Positions 33,782-43,807 are shown, counted from the stretch's first letter. The stretch is 64,000 nucleotides of DNA from VAZQ01 sp035293945 (GCA_035293945.1 DATGLV010000012.1:1-64000), one strand, 5' to 3'. Notes: generated by a model not told the origin, from the sequence alone. A program made the numbers and translations.

Positions 33782-34921
33782 CTACTTCATCTGATAAACA
33801 CCGATGCAGCCATTGGGGCAGGCCGGGTTCGGTGTCGTCAGCGGCACGAAGATCGCATTGTTGCTGGCATCGGCCGCAACCGAATGGGCATTCTCCCCGG
33901 TCGCGATGCTTCCAATGAACGTATCCGTGTCCGCGTTGATGACGCCCAGGACCGGGCCGGTCGGCAGGTCGCGCGATGCGGTGTAGTACTGGTGAAGTGT
34001 CGGATTGTACCAGACCTCGTCCTGACCGCCGAGCTCGTGGATCACCTTGACGACCTTCTCGGTCGCGACGTCGATGATGACCGTTGCGGGGTTGGGCATC
34101 TCGGGCGTGCGCGTCTTCGAGCCGGTGCCGCACCCCAGGATCACCTTGGTGCCGGGGCCCTGTGCCAAGCCGAGCGGACCGCAATCGTCGATCGGAATGA
34201 GCTTCACCATCTTGAAAGTCTTCGGATCGATGACGGCGAGCCCGCCGTGCGTCTTCTGCTCCTTCCAGATCGGCACCGAAGCGTAGAACATGCCGGTCTC
34301 ACGCACATAAAGCGGCTGGTCGATGCCGTCGCTCGCGTCCGGCATCTCGAGCTTGCCGAGGATCGCATGATCGCCCTTAGTCGAGATGAAAGTCACGTAG
34401 GAAGGTTTGTCGGCGTTGTTGCCGACCAGCACCACCCCGTCGACCGGATCGATACCAAGTTCGTCGGCGCGCTTCTGCCCTCCGGTGTTGACGGTGGCGA
34501 TGATCTTGGGTGGGTCGGCTTTGACGTCGATGATCTTGACGGTGCTGTCGCCGTCCGCGGCCCAGAGTTGATGCTGGACGGAATCGAAAGCGAGCCCATT
34601 GGGCCCGCTCAGCACGATCGCCGGCCGCTTGTCGGCGTTGTATTTGAGCCCGACGAAACCGGTCACACGGCCCACATAGGACATCTTACGAGTGTCGAAA
34701 ATGTCGACCGCTGCGTTCGATCGGTCCGTCACGTAATACCGCCCGTTTTCGGAATCGACATAGCCGATGTCGAATTGCTCGAGCTTGTTGCCCGGTATGT
34801 CGATGACGGTGACGAGCTGAAGGCTGGCCGCCAGCGCGCTGGCGCCGATCACCACGATGAGGCCGGCGGCAAGAATCGAGATTTTCGCCGTATGCTTAGC
34901 GAGAATGTTGGACAGAATCAT
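33782..34921 (-). CDS. Secreted YncE-like beta-propeller protein
   Basis: 379 residues. The N-terminal hydrophobic segment (ISILAAGLIVVIGASALA) is a signal peptide or anchor. The remainder shows repeated blades of about 45-50 residues with endings such as YYVTDRSNAAVDIFDT, LWAADGDSTVKIIDV and GGLAVIDPKTFKMVKLI, typical of YncE/NHL-type propellers. GGGAGG precedes the ATG at 34921. Such proteins may bind ligands or DNA at the cell envelope; the partner is unknown. It is 5' of the secreted hydrolase and probably in the same transcription unit. Confidence 0.8.
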   Translation of the reverse strand: MILSNILAKHTAKISILAAGLIVVIGASALAASLQLVTVIDIPGNKLEQFDIGYVDSENGRYYVTDRSNAAVDIFDTRKMSYVGRVTGFVGLKYNADKRPAIVLSGPNGLAFDSVQHQLWAADGDSTVKIIDVKADPPKIIATVNTGGQKRADELGIDPVDGVVLVGNNADKPSYVTFISTKGDHAILGKLEMPDASDGIDQPLYVRETGMFYASVPIWKEQKTHGGLAVIDPKTFKMVKLIPIDDCGPLGLAQGPGTKVILGCGTGSKTRTPEMPNPATVIIDVATEKVVKVIHELGGQDEVWYNPTLHQYYTASRDLPTGPVLGVINADTDTFIGSIATGENAHSVAADASNNAIFVPLTTPNPACPNGCIGVYQMK

Positions 34922-35256
34922 GCTTTTCCTCCCTGGCGGAGCCGCGTCCTTGCCGCGGCGCTGCTTGCTGTTGCTCCGTGCCGCGCGTTGACCGCGATCT
35001 GATTTTTGAGCAGGTTGGCGGGCAGGTTTTTGCCGAGAGTGCCCTGCAGCCGCCGTTATCAGCATAGCAAGGGCCGCAGCATCTCGGAAGCAGGCCCCGC
35101 GCTTGCGCCGGTGACTCGGTCGCTTCGCTTCCGCTATATTCCTGGTCGCTCGCTCCTCGAGGCTGGGTGTAAATCCCGCAAACGCGGTTTGGGACTTGCG
35201 GCAGAACACCTGTCGATCGCCGACCAGCTGAACGCCAGAAGGGTTGATTGCCGCGC

Positions 35257-36081
35257 ATGCGGATGGGAATCGCGATATCGCTCATCGTCCACGCGCTGAT
35301 ATTGCTCTGGGTGCTGCTCGGGCCCGGCGCGCGCGCACTCAATTCAGCGAGCGCCGAGCCCGTGATTGTCGATCTCGTTTCGCCGCAGGAAGCCGGCCTC
35401 AAGGACGAGCCGGATGAGGACAAATCGAAGCAAAGCGCGCTCGATCAGAGCAAGGCGGAGCAAAGCAAGGGGGAGCCGGAAAAGGCGGAGCAGAGTAAAT
35501 TGGAGCAGCCCAAGACCGAGCTCCCCAAGCCGGATGCGTCGAAATTGAAGCCGAGTGCGCTCAAGGATACGCCCAAACCGCTTACGCCCAGGCCGGATGC
35601 GTCCAAGCCAAATGATTCACGCACGGCGGAGGAGAAGGAAGCCGAAGAACGGGCCGCAACCGCAGCGCGGCTCGCCTGGATGCTCGATATACCGGTTGGA
35701 CCGGGGCTGAGCCTATCGGGGGCTTCCAACGGCCTCAAAGCTAATCTGACCAGCGAGCAAGTCGCGAGCTTCAAGGCGCAGATAGCCAAGTGTTGGGCGG
35801 TGCCGAAAGGCACGCCGCGAACACCGAATGTCCACGTCGTCATCCGTATCGCTCTCACGCCGGACGGTCGGCTTGGCGACCTGCCGCTGTTGGTCGACAT
35901 CACGGACGGGGCCTATGATGCCAGCGTGGCGCTGGCACAGAGGGCGGGGCAAGCCTTGCAGGAATGTCAGCCCTATGCGGCGCTGCCGGCCGACAAATAC
36001 GACGACTGGAAGGTCCTCGACATGAGTTTTACGTCCGCAGGACCGTCCGGCATCGGATCCACCGCCGGCACACTGCACTGA
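35257..36081 (+). CDS. TolA/TonB-like energy-transducing protein
   Basis: About 274 residues with an N-terminal transmembrane anchor (IAISLIVHALILLWVLL), a Lys/Glu/Ser/Pro-rich spacer with KAEQSK and PKPDASK repeats (about residues 50-125), and a C-terminal domain of about 100 residues (FKAQIAKCW then VVIRIALTPDGRLGD) like the TolA/TonB C-terminal fold. It would span the periplasm linking inner and outer membranes. No tolQ, tolR, exbB or exbD is nearby. A TTG at 35248 has an AAGGG at slightly better spacing; the ATGs at 35257 and 35263 are alternatives. Confidence 0.75.
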   Translation: MRMGIAISLIVHALILLWVLLGPGARALNSASAEPVIVDLVSPQEAGLKDEPDEDKSKQSALDQSKAEQSKGEPEKAEQSKLEQPKTELPKPDASKLKPSALKDTPKPLTPRPDASKPNDSRTAEEKEAEERAATAARLAWMLDIPVGPGLSLSGASNGLKANLTSEQVASFKAQIAKCWAVPKGTPRTPNVHVVIRIALTPDGRLGDLPLLVDITDGAYDASVALAQRAGQALQECQPYAALPADKYDDWKVLDMSFTSAGPSGIGSTAGTLH

Positions 36082-36111
36082 ACCTTCTATTCTGGCTTCA
36101 GGGAGCATCTG

Positions 36112-36741
36112 ATGTTGACCTTGTACTTCACACCCGGCGCGTGCTCGCTTGCACCGCATATCGTGCTCGAGGAGAGCGGCGAGAAATACGAGAAGCGCAT
36201 GGTCGATCTGGCCAAAGGGGAGCAGCGCTCGGAACCCTATATCAAGCTCAATCCGCAAGGACGCGTGCCGGCTCTGCTGCTCGATAACGGTGAGGCCCTG
36301 AGCGAGAACACCGCCATCCTTCCCTTTCTTGCCAAGCGCTTCGGTACATGGCCGAGCGACCCGCTTGGCGAGGCACGTGCGCTCTCGGTGATCGGCTTCT
36401 TCGCCGCGGCCGTGCATCCAGCGCATGCACATATCGGCCGCCCCGAGCGCTATGCCACCGATCCGGCCGCCTATCCGACGATCCGCGAAGCCGGTCTCAA
36501 GGCGTTTCATGGATATTTGAAGCAGATCGATGCCATGCTGGCCGCGCGGGAGTAACTCGCCGACCGCTACTCGGTGCTCGATCCCTATGCACTCGTCTTC
36601 TATGCCTGGGGCTATCGGCGCGAGCTGCCGATGCAAGAGCTCAGGAACTATACGGCTCACAAAGATCGACTGCTGGCGCGCCCGGCGGTGCGGCGCGTGG
36701 TCATCGAGGAGAAGCTCGCGATCGCGAAGGAACTCGCGTAA
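36112..36741 (+). pseudogene. gst: Glutathione S-transferase gene interrupted by an in-frame TAA
   Basis: The frame encodes a complete beta/zeta-type GST of 209 codons except for one TAA at codon 148 (36553-36555). Before it: LYFTPGACSLAPHIVLEES and NPQGRVPALLL with the glutathione-site Ser/Glu later in ALSENTAIL. After it: LADRYSVLDPYALVFYAWG and PAVRRVVIEEKLA, to a normal TAA at 36741. Homologues usually have Trp at the corresponding place. Either the gene is broken, with the C-terminal domain lost, or the base call is wrong. The start has AGGGAG upstream. Confidence 0.85.
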
Positions 36742-36753
36742 TTAGGCCCGCAA

Positions 36754-37509
36754 TCAGGCCGCGACCAGTTCGTAGATGATGAAGGATTCGATGAAGATCG
36801 AATATTCGCGTGCGAGCCGCGCGCGGAAGCCGGCCTCCTTGATCCGTCTTCCGAAGAGGTCGAGGTCGGAATCTGATGACACCATCACGTAAACGCGTCC
36901 GTCCGGCTTTAGGCGCGCGCGCGCCTGATCGAACAGCGCCGCCACATCGCGAAAGGCCGGACCGGCGTGCCAGCCGCGGTCGGTCAAGTCGCGCGGCTCC
37001 CCTGCATGCTTGGGTGGGCTCGACAGGATAACGTCGAACAGTGGACGTGGCGAGAGCGCGGCCAACAGGTTGGAGCAGACGCCGCTCACGCGTGCGCCGA
37101 AGCCGTTGCTGCGCGCGTTCTCCTCCGCATTGAGGGCGGCGTTCGGATTGATGTCGGCCGCCACGACATGGCTCGCACCTGCGCGCGCCGCCGCCAGCGC
37201 CAGGATTCCGGTGCCGGTGCCCACGTCGAGGACGCGCTTACCTTTGAGGTCGAGGCTATCGATGAAGCTGGCGAAACGCTCGCTGCTGACGAAGAAGCTC
37301 GGATGGAAGACGGTTGGCCGCACGGTCAGGCGGAAGCCGGCTGCGCGCACCGTGCGGATGCTCTTGCGGGATAGAATCACATGATAAGAGAACAAGAAGA
37401 TGAAAGCGCGCATCAATCGACGCAAAGGGCCCTGCTGCGAGCTTCGGCGATCGAGACCGCTGCCGCGCGCATCTTGGATGGTCCCCCCTGCCGGCGTTAT
37501 TTGATCCAT
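36754..37509 (-). CDS. SAM-dependent methyltransferase (small-molecule or rRNA N6 type)
   Basis: About 251 residues. The SAM motif LDVGTGTGILALAAARAG and acidic loop VVAADINPNAAL are followed by SSPPKHAG in the position of the catalytic NPPY-type motif of RsmC/HemK-like enzymes. The upstream TVFHPSFFVSSERF resembles the Pro-rich linker of N5-glutamine or rRNA methyltransferases. The ATG at 37509 is chosen because longer frames run into repeat R3 at 37525-37672. The Pro-Pro with Ser instead of Asn makes the target uncertain. Confidence 0.7.
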   Translation of the reverse strand: MDQITPAGGTIQDARGSGLDRRSSQQGPLRRLMRAFIFLFSYHVILSRKSIRTVRAAGFRLTVRPTVFHPSFFVSSERFASFIDSLDLKGKRVLDVGTGTGILALAAARAGASHVVAADINPNAALNAEENARSNGFGARVSGVCSNLLAALSPRPLFDVILSSPPKHAGEPRDLTDRGWHAGPAFRDVAALFDQARARLKPDGRVYVMVSSDSDLDLFGRRIKEAGFRARLAREYSIFIESFIIYELVAA

Positions 37510-37524
37510 GATCCAAAAAGCTCC

Positions 37525-37672
37525 TACTGCCCTGTTTCCGAAGCTCGTGATAAATCGCGGCACCCTTTCTTCGGAAGCAAAAGGGCACTGGCAAGTTCAT
37601 GATACTGGTGTCGCTTTTCGATTTGAAGCTCCTGATACGAGATGGAGGTTCAAATCGCCGGCACCAGGGAAT
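37525..37672. repeat. Dispersed repeat, family R3 copy 1 (two hairpins)
   Basis: The first hairpin pairs CTGCCCTGTTTCCGAAGC and GCTTCGGAA-type arms (the right arm is CTTCGGAAGCAAAAGGGCA). The second pairs CTTTTCGATTTGAAGCTCC with GGAGGTTCAAATCG. The same bipartite unit occurs at 41701-41866 and 60643-60811. It lies between the methyltransferase start and the deaminase stop on the minus strand. Confidence 0.75.
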
Positions 37673-37682
37673 GCCGCGTGCA

Positions 37683-38411
37683 TTAAAGCTGGCTGTTCTC
37701 TTGAGCGTCGGGGGTTTGCACTTCGACGCGGGCCTGGTGCGTCCGCTCGAACAGAAGCTGCAGGTAATGCCACAGCGAGCGCGAATGTGCCGGGTGCGCG
37801 TGCACGTGCTCGTCTTGCGGACGCGGGTCCGTCAACAGGCCGCGCAGCCTGATCATCTCCCAACCAAGTGGGCTCCAGTCGCGCCAGGCCGCTCGCGCCT
37901 CGCCCGACAGCACGCCGCTCACGACCTCTGGCACGGCGGCGAAGACCTGCGGCATGCGCCCCGACATGTGGTCGTCGCGCAAGATGTTCCATTTGGAATA
38001 TCCACCCATGACCGGCGAGCTCAACGCCCAGACGACGCGGCCGATCCAGGCTTCGCGAATGCAGTAGGAGCACATCGCGCAGGGCTCGATATTGGTATAG
38101 AGCGTATAGCGCCGTAGCTCCTTGCGGCCGATAGCCTTCTGCGCCTGCGACAGCGCGATAACCTCGGCGTGTCGGGTCACATCGCCCTCCCGCACAGTGT
38201 GGTTGATCGCTTCGGCCAGGATTTGCCCGTCCAGCGCGATCACGGTGCCGAACGGGTACTCGCCTTTCTCCACGGCGATGCGCGAAAGCTGTATGCACCG
38301 CGCCATCATCGCCTCGTCAGTTTTTTTGCGCAAAGAGTCCATGGCGGCGGTGCTGCGTTTGTTTGATGCAATCAACCCCGAAACATCGGCGCTTGATCTA
38401 TTTAGGGACAT
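37683..38411 (-). CDS. Nucleoside deaminase-family protein
   Basis: Up to 242 residues. Zinc-dependent cytidine deaminase-like motifs are complete: HAEVIAL (the His-Ala-Glu motif) and EPCAMCSYCI (the PCxxC motif). The family includes tRNA adenosine, guanine and cytosine deaminases, and ketimine-type enzymes. The C-terminal 90 residues extend beyond the core and are not recognised. No start has a good ribosome-binding site: the alternative ATGs at 38342 and 38309 are equally possible. Confidence 0.75.
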   Translation of the reverse strand: MSLNRSSADVSGLIASNKRSTAAMDSLRKKTDEAMMARCIQLSRIAVEKGEYPFGTVIALDGQILAEAINHTVREGDVTRHAEVIALSQAQKAIGRKELRRYTLYTNIEPCAMCSYCIREAWIGRVVWALSSPVMGGYSKWNILRDDHMSGRMPQVFAAVPEVVSGVLSGEARAAWRDWSPLGWEMIRLRGLLTDPRPQDEHVHAHPAHSRSLWHYLQLLFERTHQARVEVQTPDAQENSQL

Positions 38412-38992
38412 CGCAAATTACAAACTGGCAATAGCACCCATTTTGCAATTCACAGCATGAAAATTAGCGTGCAAGCCTTGGCGGGCTCGCGAGCTACGTG
38501 CGGGCTGGCCGCACCATACCGTCCGAGTAGCCTGGGTGACAATCGCGATTGCGCCACTCTTGCGCAGGCACCGCGCCCGTCAGTGCGTGCTTGGTAAATG
38601 CGTTCCTGCGGGGCCGGTCCCGAGAGGCTCTCTTTTTGCATCCCACGCCACCGAATTAGGCAGGGCCGGATCCAGGTTCTCGGGGTTTCACGCGGGTCGA
38701 GTCGGGCGTTCCGTTCGGGGCGGCGAAAGCTGCTGCCGGCCTCGAGCCCCGGGAAGCCGCGGAATGGTCCACTTCGCCACGGTTGGTCGCCTTGCGCCCC
38801 GATATGGTGAATTGGGTGGATTTGCGGCGCGCAACGCATCCGCGCCAAGCCCCGGGCCATCAAATTCGGGGGTGCAATCCGCAAATTCTCTATGCAAGGG
38901 GGACGGGAATAATTATAGCTGTCATGTTCGATTTGGCGGATTCTCTTCCGGGGCCCTCCCGGCTCATGCCCGAGCAAGAAGGTTTGCGGACG
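38412..38992. other. Intergenic region between divergent deaminase and ctpA genes
   Basis: About 580 bases. Frames on both strands are short and overlapping, without start signals. The frame into ctpA is open from 38783 but has no signal peptide or ribosome-binding site before 38993. It probably holds promoters for both flanking genes. Confidence 0.4.
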
Positions 38993-40324
38993 ATGCGGAA
39001 GACTTCCCTTATTCTCCTGGGTGCAGCGGCGGGCGCGGCCCTGACGCTGGTGGCCACACAGCACCAACTGGCATTCGAGAGCTCAAGCGCGCGGGCGGCC
39101 GCTGCTGATGCCTACAAGCAGCTCAGCCTGTTCGGCGACGTGTTCGAGCGGGTGCGCACCGACTACGTGGAGAAGCCGGACGACAGCAAGCTGGTCGAGT
39201 CGGCGATCAATGGCATGCTGACTGGGCTCGATCCACATTCGAGCTACATGGATGCCAAGAGCTTTCGCGACATGCAGGTACAGACCCGCGGCGAGTTCGG
39301 CGGGCTCGGCATCGAGGTCACCATGGAGGATGGGCTCATCAAGGTGGTGGCGCCGATCGACGACACCCCGGCCGCCAAGGCCGGCGTGATGGCGAACGAC
39401 TATATCACCCACATTGATGATGAAGTTGTGCAGGGCCTGACCCTCAACCAGGCAGTCGACAAGATGCGTGGTCCCGTCAACACCAAGATCAAGCTGCGCA
39501 TTATGCGCAAGGGCCAGGACAAGCCGATCGACATGACGCTCACACGCGACGTCATTCGCGTGCTGTCGGTGCGCTCGCATTCGGAGGGCGACGACGTCGG
39601 CTATATCCGCATCACCCAATTCAACGAGCAGGCGACGACCGGTCTGAAGAAGGCGATCGCCGATCTCTCCGCCCAAGACGGCGACAAGCTCAAGGGTTTC
39701 ATCCTCGACCTGCGCAACAATCCGGGCGGCCTGCTCGATCAGGCGATCTCCGTCTCCAATGCGTTCTTGAACCGCGGCGAGATCGTCTCCACCCGCGGCC
39801 GCAATGCGGACGAGACACAGCGCTTCACGGCCCGGCCGGGCGGCGACCTCACCAAGGGTAAGCCGGTGATCGTGCTGATCAACGGCGGATCGGCTTCCGC
39901 GTCGGAGATCGTCGCCGGCGCGTTGCAGGATCACAAGCGCGCCACCATGTTGGGCACGCGTTCCTTCGGCAAGGGATCAGTGCAGACCATCATTCCGCTC
40001 GGGTCGAGCAATGGCGCGCTGCGCCTGACCACGGCGCGCTACTACACGCCGTCGGGTCGCTCGATCCAGGCCAAGGGTATCGTGCCGGACATCGAGGTGC
40101 TGCAGGATGTGCCGGAAGAGCTCAAAGGCCGTACCGACACGACCAGCGAGGCGACCTTGCGCGGGCATCTCTCCGCGGACGGTCAGGAGCAGACCGGGTC
40201 GCAGTCCTACGTCCCGCAGGACCCCAAGGATGACAAGGCGCTGAAGCTCGCGGTGGACCTGATCCGCGGCACGCAGTCCAACCCGGCCTTTCCGGCCAAG
40301 GGTAGCCAAGCCGCGGCGAACTGA
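38993..40324 (+). CDS. ctpA: Periplasmic carboxyl-terminal processing protease, S41 family
   Basis: 443 residues. A signal peptide or anchor (MRKTSLILLGAAAGAALTL) is followed by the N-terminal helical region, a PDZ domain (GGLGIEVTMEDGLIKVVAP) and the S41 core. The catalytic pair is Ser in NGGSASASEIVAGAL and Lys in GTRSFGKGSVQ. The enzyme removes C-terminal segments of periplasmic proteins and affects envelope integrity. GAAGG lies about 10 bases before the ATG. The usual alphaproteobacterial neighbours (murein hydrolase activator, divergent polysaccharide deacetylase) are absent here. Confidence 0.92.
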   Translation: MRKTSLILLGAAAGAALTLVATQHQLAFESSSARAAAADAYKQLSLFGDVFERVRTDYVEKPDDSKLVESAINGMLTGLDPHSSYMDAKSFRDMQVQTRGEFGGLGIEVTMEDGLIKVVAPIDDTPAAKAGVMANDYITHIDDEVVQGLTLNQAVDKMRGPVNTKIKLRIMRKGQDKPIDMTLTRDVIRVLSVRSHSEGDDVGYIRITQFNEQATTGLKKAIADLSAQDGDKLKGFILDLRNNPGGLLDQAISVSNAFLNRGEIVSTRGRNADETQRFTARPGGDLTKGKPVIVLINGGSASASEIVAGALQDHKRATMLGTRSFGKGSVQTIIPLGSSNGALRLTTARYYTPSGRSIQAKGIVPDIEVLQDVPEELKGRTDTTSEATLRGHLSADGQEQTGSQSYVPQDPKDDKALKLAVDLIRGTQSNPAFPAKGSQAAAN

Positions 40325-40525
40325 CCCGTAGTAAGCGGTTCCGTCTGGTCTAGAGCGGTTGTCGTCGACGTCATGCCCGCGCTTGCCGCGGGTATCCACG
40401 CCTTGCCTGCTGCCGCGCTCCAAACAGGCAAGACGAGGATCGCCGCACACGGAGAGGGAATCTCAGATCGGCGGCACCAGCCTGTCCGAGCTTCGGTCGT
40501 TTCCTCTGGAATCCGAAAAACACCT

Positions 40526-41398
40526 TCAGCTGAACCAGCCGGCGGCGATCCCGATCAGCAGAACCACGCCCAGCGCGGCGCGGTAGACCACAAAAGGCCA
40601 GGCCGAGTAGCGCTCCAGCACGCGCATCAGCGCCCAAATGGCGATGAACGCGGAGATCGAGGCGACGACGATGCCGACCAGGAGAACGGACCAGCCTTGC
40701 GCGTCGAGGTGAGCCTTGTGCAGTTCCCATAGTTCCTTGAAGCCCGCCAGCGCGATTGCCGGCAGCCCAAGCAGGAACGAGAAGCGCGCGGCCTCGTCGC
40801 GCTGAAAACCGAGCCCGAGTGCTGCCGTCAGTGTGGAGCCCGAACGTGAGACGCCGGGGATCAGCGCGCCGACCTGGGCGATGCCCACCAGAAGCGCGTC
40901 GGAGAGCGATGCGTCTGCGAGCGTGCGCTTATGGCGCGCGCGCAGCTCGGCGATCGCGAGCAGGACCGCCATGACGATGCAGGACCAGGCGATGACGCCG
41001 AGACTACGCAAGGGCGAATTGCAGGTGTTGAGAACGCCTGACAGCGCAAGTCCCGCGATCCCGATCGGGATGGTCGCCAGCACGATCCAGAAGGCCAGCT
41101 TGAAATCCCCATTCTTGAAATCTCGATGCAGGGCCGCCGTCAGCGAGCCCGCCACCAACGCCTTAACGTCGCTCCAAAAATAGCTCACCACGGCGGCCAA
41201 TGCGGCAAGCTGCATGGCGGCCGAGAAAGCGGAGCCCGGATCCGGCCAGCCGACCAGCGCGGGCAAAATGCGCATATGCGCGGTCGAGGAGATCGGCAGC
41301 AACTCGGTGATCCCCTGTAGCACGCCGAGAACGGCGACTTTTGCATATCCCAGTGCGACGAATCCGGTGTCGATCCCCTGCGTGCAGGCTTCAGCCAT
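40526..41398 (-). CDS. uppP: Undecaprenyl-diphosphatase UppP (BacA)
   Basis: 290 residues with about eight transmembrane helices. The two catalytic loops are intact: QGITELLPISSTAHM near the N-terminus and PGVSRSGSTLTAALGLG in the second half. UppP dephosphorylates undecaprenyl diphosphate so that the carrier can be reused for peptidoglycan and other polymers; overexpression confers bacitracin resistance. The ATG at 41398 gives the normal family length; the open frame continues upstream through non-homologous repeat sequence. Confidence 0.9.
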   Translation of the reverse strand: MAEACTQGIDTGFVALGYAKVAVLGVLQGITELLPISSTAHMRILPALVGWPDPGSAFSAAMQLAALAAVVSYFWSDVKALVAGSLTAALHRDFKNGDFKLAFWIVLATIPIGIAGLALSGVLNTCNSPLRSLGVIAWSCIVMAVLLAIAELRARHKRTLADASLSDALLVGIAQVGALIPGVSRSGSTLTAALGLGFQRDEAARFSFLLGLPAIALAGFKELWELHKAHLDAQGWSVLLVGIVVASISAFIAIWALMRVLERYSAWPFVVYRAALGVVLLIGIAAGWFS

Positions 41399-41700
41399 GT
41401 TCAAGTGGTCCCCTATTTTGCGCGCGGCATTTAACTTTGCGGCATAAAGGGATTCAAGAGCTTCGGCTTCGATTTGCGCTGGTGTCTGCGCGTTCGCGTC
41501 GCTCTCGCGGCAGCAAGTTCTGCCGTAGACCCGGCATCCCGCGGCCGCCGGCTTCGGTGACACGCAGTTTGAGTCATCAAGCGGTCGCATAACCGTCGGC
41601 CCGCTGTCAGACGACGCAGGCAGCTTTCCGTGTGATTCGCAAAGGTCGCACCCCGACAGTCTCGGCGTCGGGTGGGGTCTGCAGTGTTTCCACGCGTACC
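41399..41700. other. Non-coding region upstream of uppP
   Basis: About 300 bases between the start of uppP and repeat R3 copy 2. The open frame from uppP upstream is not supported by homology. Likely holds the uppP promoter; no clear signal was found. Confidence 0.4.
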
Positions 41701-41866
41701 TGGTGCCGACGATTTGAAGTTCCTGCGCCAGGCGCCGCAGGCCGATCGCGGGAACTGCCGATCGAAAGCCCGCATTAGCGCCATGTGCCCGCCTTCCCAC
41801 CGCTAGTTCCGAGGCTCGTGCAAGGCGTTGCCGCGATCTGTCACGAGCTTCGGAAGCGAGGTGAGC
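41701..41866. repeat. Dispersed repeat, family R3 copy 2
   Basis: TGGTGCCGACGATTTGAAG and TTCCTGC open the first hairpin; ATGTGCCCGCC...ACGAGCTTCGGAAGCGAGG closes the second. It is more diverged than the copies at 37525-37672 and 60643-60811. It lies between the divergent uppP and phosphoesterase genes. Confidence 0.65.
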
Positions 41867-41900
41867 GCGCTGTCCTTGTTTGAGCCGCGGAGGAGTATCG

Positions 41901-43610
41901 GTGGAGAAGACTAGCGCAGTCACGCGCCGGGACATGATGGTAGGCGGGGGCGCCGCGCTCACGCTTGCAAGGGCGCCGGTGCCGCAGGCCTTCGCGCTCG
42001 ACGAACGCGGAACGGTTGCGACGGGCGTGGTCTTTGAGAATCGTTCCGGTGCGGGGCGTCGCCAGAGGAGCGATCCTGGAATCGCCGGTGTGCTCGTCTC
42101 CAATGGACGTGAGGTCGTCAGGACCGACAGCGAGGGCCGTTACGCGCTGCCGGTCGACAAGGAAACCATCATTTTCGTGATCAAGCCGACCGGATATGCG
42201 GTGCCGGTCGAGCGCGGCACCATGCTGCCGCGCTTCTACTACATTCACCAGCCGAACGGCACGCCTGCTCACCTGGGTCTGCGCTATCGCGGCATCCCAC
42301 CGAGTGGTCCACTGCCGAGCTCGGTCGATTTCCCGCTCACCCGGGTAGAGGAGCCTGATCGGTTCGAGGTTCTCTTGCTGAGCGATCCGCATGCCGGGGG
42401 CTCGGCCGAGATCGATTTCATTCGCAGCGGCGTCGTGAATCCCCTGATCGGCACCAAAGCGGCCTTCGGGCTGACGACCGGCGACATCATGTCGGACGAT
42501 CTCTCCCTCTATGCGCGCTACAACCGTCTGATCGGGCGTCTGGGCGTTCCTTGGCACAACATCGTAGGCAATCACGATCTGAACCTGGATGCGCCCGACG
42601 GCCGATATTCGCGCGAGACGTTCAAGCAGACGTTCGGGCCCACTTACTCGGCCTTTGAGCACGGCGGGACGCTGTTCCTGATGCTCGACAATGTCGAGTA
42701 CTTCGGCGCTCGCGCCGGCGGCGACTGCGCGTATCAGGGCCGCTTCGGCAAGCGACAGCTCGCGTTCGTAGCCAATGTGCTGAATGAGACGCCGGTGGAT
42801 CGGCTGGTGATCGCCGCCATGCATATCCCGCTCTGCACCCATCTTGATCCGGATGATCCGGCCAGCAACACGATGGACGGCAGCGCGCTCATCAAGTTGT
42901 TGGAGGATCGTCCGTCCGTCAGCTTCGCGGGCCACACCCACACCACCGAGCATCATTATTTGAGCAGCGGCAAGTCCCGTTTCGCGGAAACGCCGCACCA
43001 TCACCACGTGCTCACCGCGGTCTCCGGCTCATGGTGGAGCGGCCCCTATGATCGCCGCGGCGTTGCCGCCGCCGACAGCTGCGACGGCACCCCGAACGGC
43101 TTCCATGTCCTGAGCATCGAGGGCAATCGCTGCACGACGCGCTTCGTGCCCGCGAAGGACTCGAATGCTCGCCAAGTGCGGATCATGATCGACCTCGGGG
43201 CTCGCCGGAGCCGGGCAGACGAAAATGCGCGCATGCTCGAGCTTCTCGGTGCGCCAATCGAGCGGAATGAGGTCGGCTCGGCCGACCTTGTCGTCAATGT
43301 GTTCGACGGCGGGCCGCGCACCCTGGTCGAGTATCGGATCGGTGAGCGCGCCCCGGTACGGATGGAGCGGGAGCGACGCATCGATCCCTTCGTCCAGGAA
43401 GTGTTCGCCCGCAACCAGGCCACCAAAAAGCCCTGGGTGGAGGCCGAGCCCTGCTCGCATATTTGGGTCGCGCGCCTGCCTCCCGATCTCGAAGTTGGTA
43501 CGCATTGCATCAACGTGCGCGTCGTCGACGAATATGCCCGCGAGCATCATGACCACCTGGTGCTCGAAGTGGGCGAAGCCGAAACCGGGGCCGCGAACGC
43601 CGGGCACTAA
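41901..43610 (+). CDS. Tat-exported calcineurin-like phosphoesterase, multi-domain
   Basis: 569 residues from a GTG at 41901, which follows GGAGGAG by 6 bases; the TTG at 41880 lies before this site. The twin-arginine signal is TRRDMMVGGGAAL. An N-terminal beta-sandwich domain (about residues 40-130, GVLVSNGREVVRTDSEGRY) precedes the metallophosphoesterase core: LLLSDPHAG, GLTTGDIMSDD, HNIVGNHDLN, and FAGHTHTTEHH supply the two-metal ligands. A C-terminal domain from about residue 390 completes the family layout of calcineurin-like proteins with N- and C-terminal domains. Substrate unknown; a periplasmic phosphodiesterase or phosphatase is expected. Confidence 0.85.
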   Translation: MEKTSAVTRRDMMVGGGAALTLARAPVPQAFALDERGTVATGVVFENRSGAGRRQRSDPGIAGVLVSNGREVVRTDSEGRYALPVDKETIIFVIKPTGYAVPVERGTMLPRFYYIHQPNGTPAHLGLRYRGIPPSGPLPSSVDFPLTRVEEPDRFEVLLLSDPHAGGSAEIDFIRSGVVNPLIGTKAAFGLTTGDIMSDDLSLYARYNRLIGRLGVPWHNIVGNHDLNLDAPDGRYSRETFKQTFGPTYSAFEHGGTLFLMLDNVEYFGARAGGDCAYQGRFGKRQLAFVANVLNETPVDRLVIAAMHIPLCTHLDPDDPASNTMDGSALIKLLEDRPSVSFAGHTHTTEHHYLSSGKSRFAETPHHHHVLTAVSGSWWSGPYDRRGVAAADSCDGTPNGFHVLSIEGNRCTTRFVPAKDSNARQVRIMIDLGARRSRADENARMLELLGAPIERNEVGSADLVVNVFDGGPRTLVEYRIGERAPVRMERERRIDPFVQEVFARNQATKKPWVEAEPCSHIWVARLPPDLEVGTHCINVRVVDEYAREHHDHLVLEVGEAETGAANAGH

Positions 43611-43807
43611 ATTGGCCGCTCCACAGTGCCCGCCCCCGCATGAGCCGTGACAGCCACGTGCTCGCCCATCGAAGCCGAACGGGCGTTCGTTTGCCGTCTG
43701 TTCCAAGCCTGGGCGTGAAGCGACAACTTGCATTTTAGCGAGTTTGTCGAAGCCCTTTTCAGGGGAAATACCTAACCTCACGTCCTGCGCAAATCCGGAG
43801 CTTGGTC

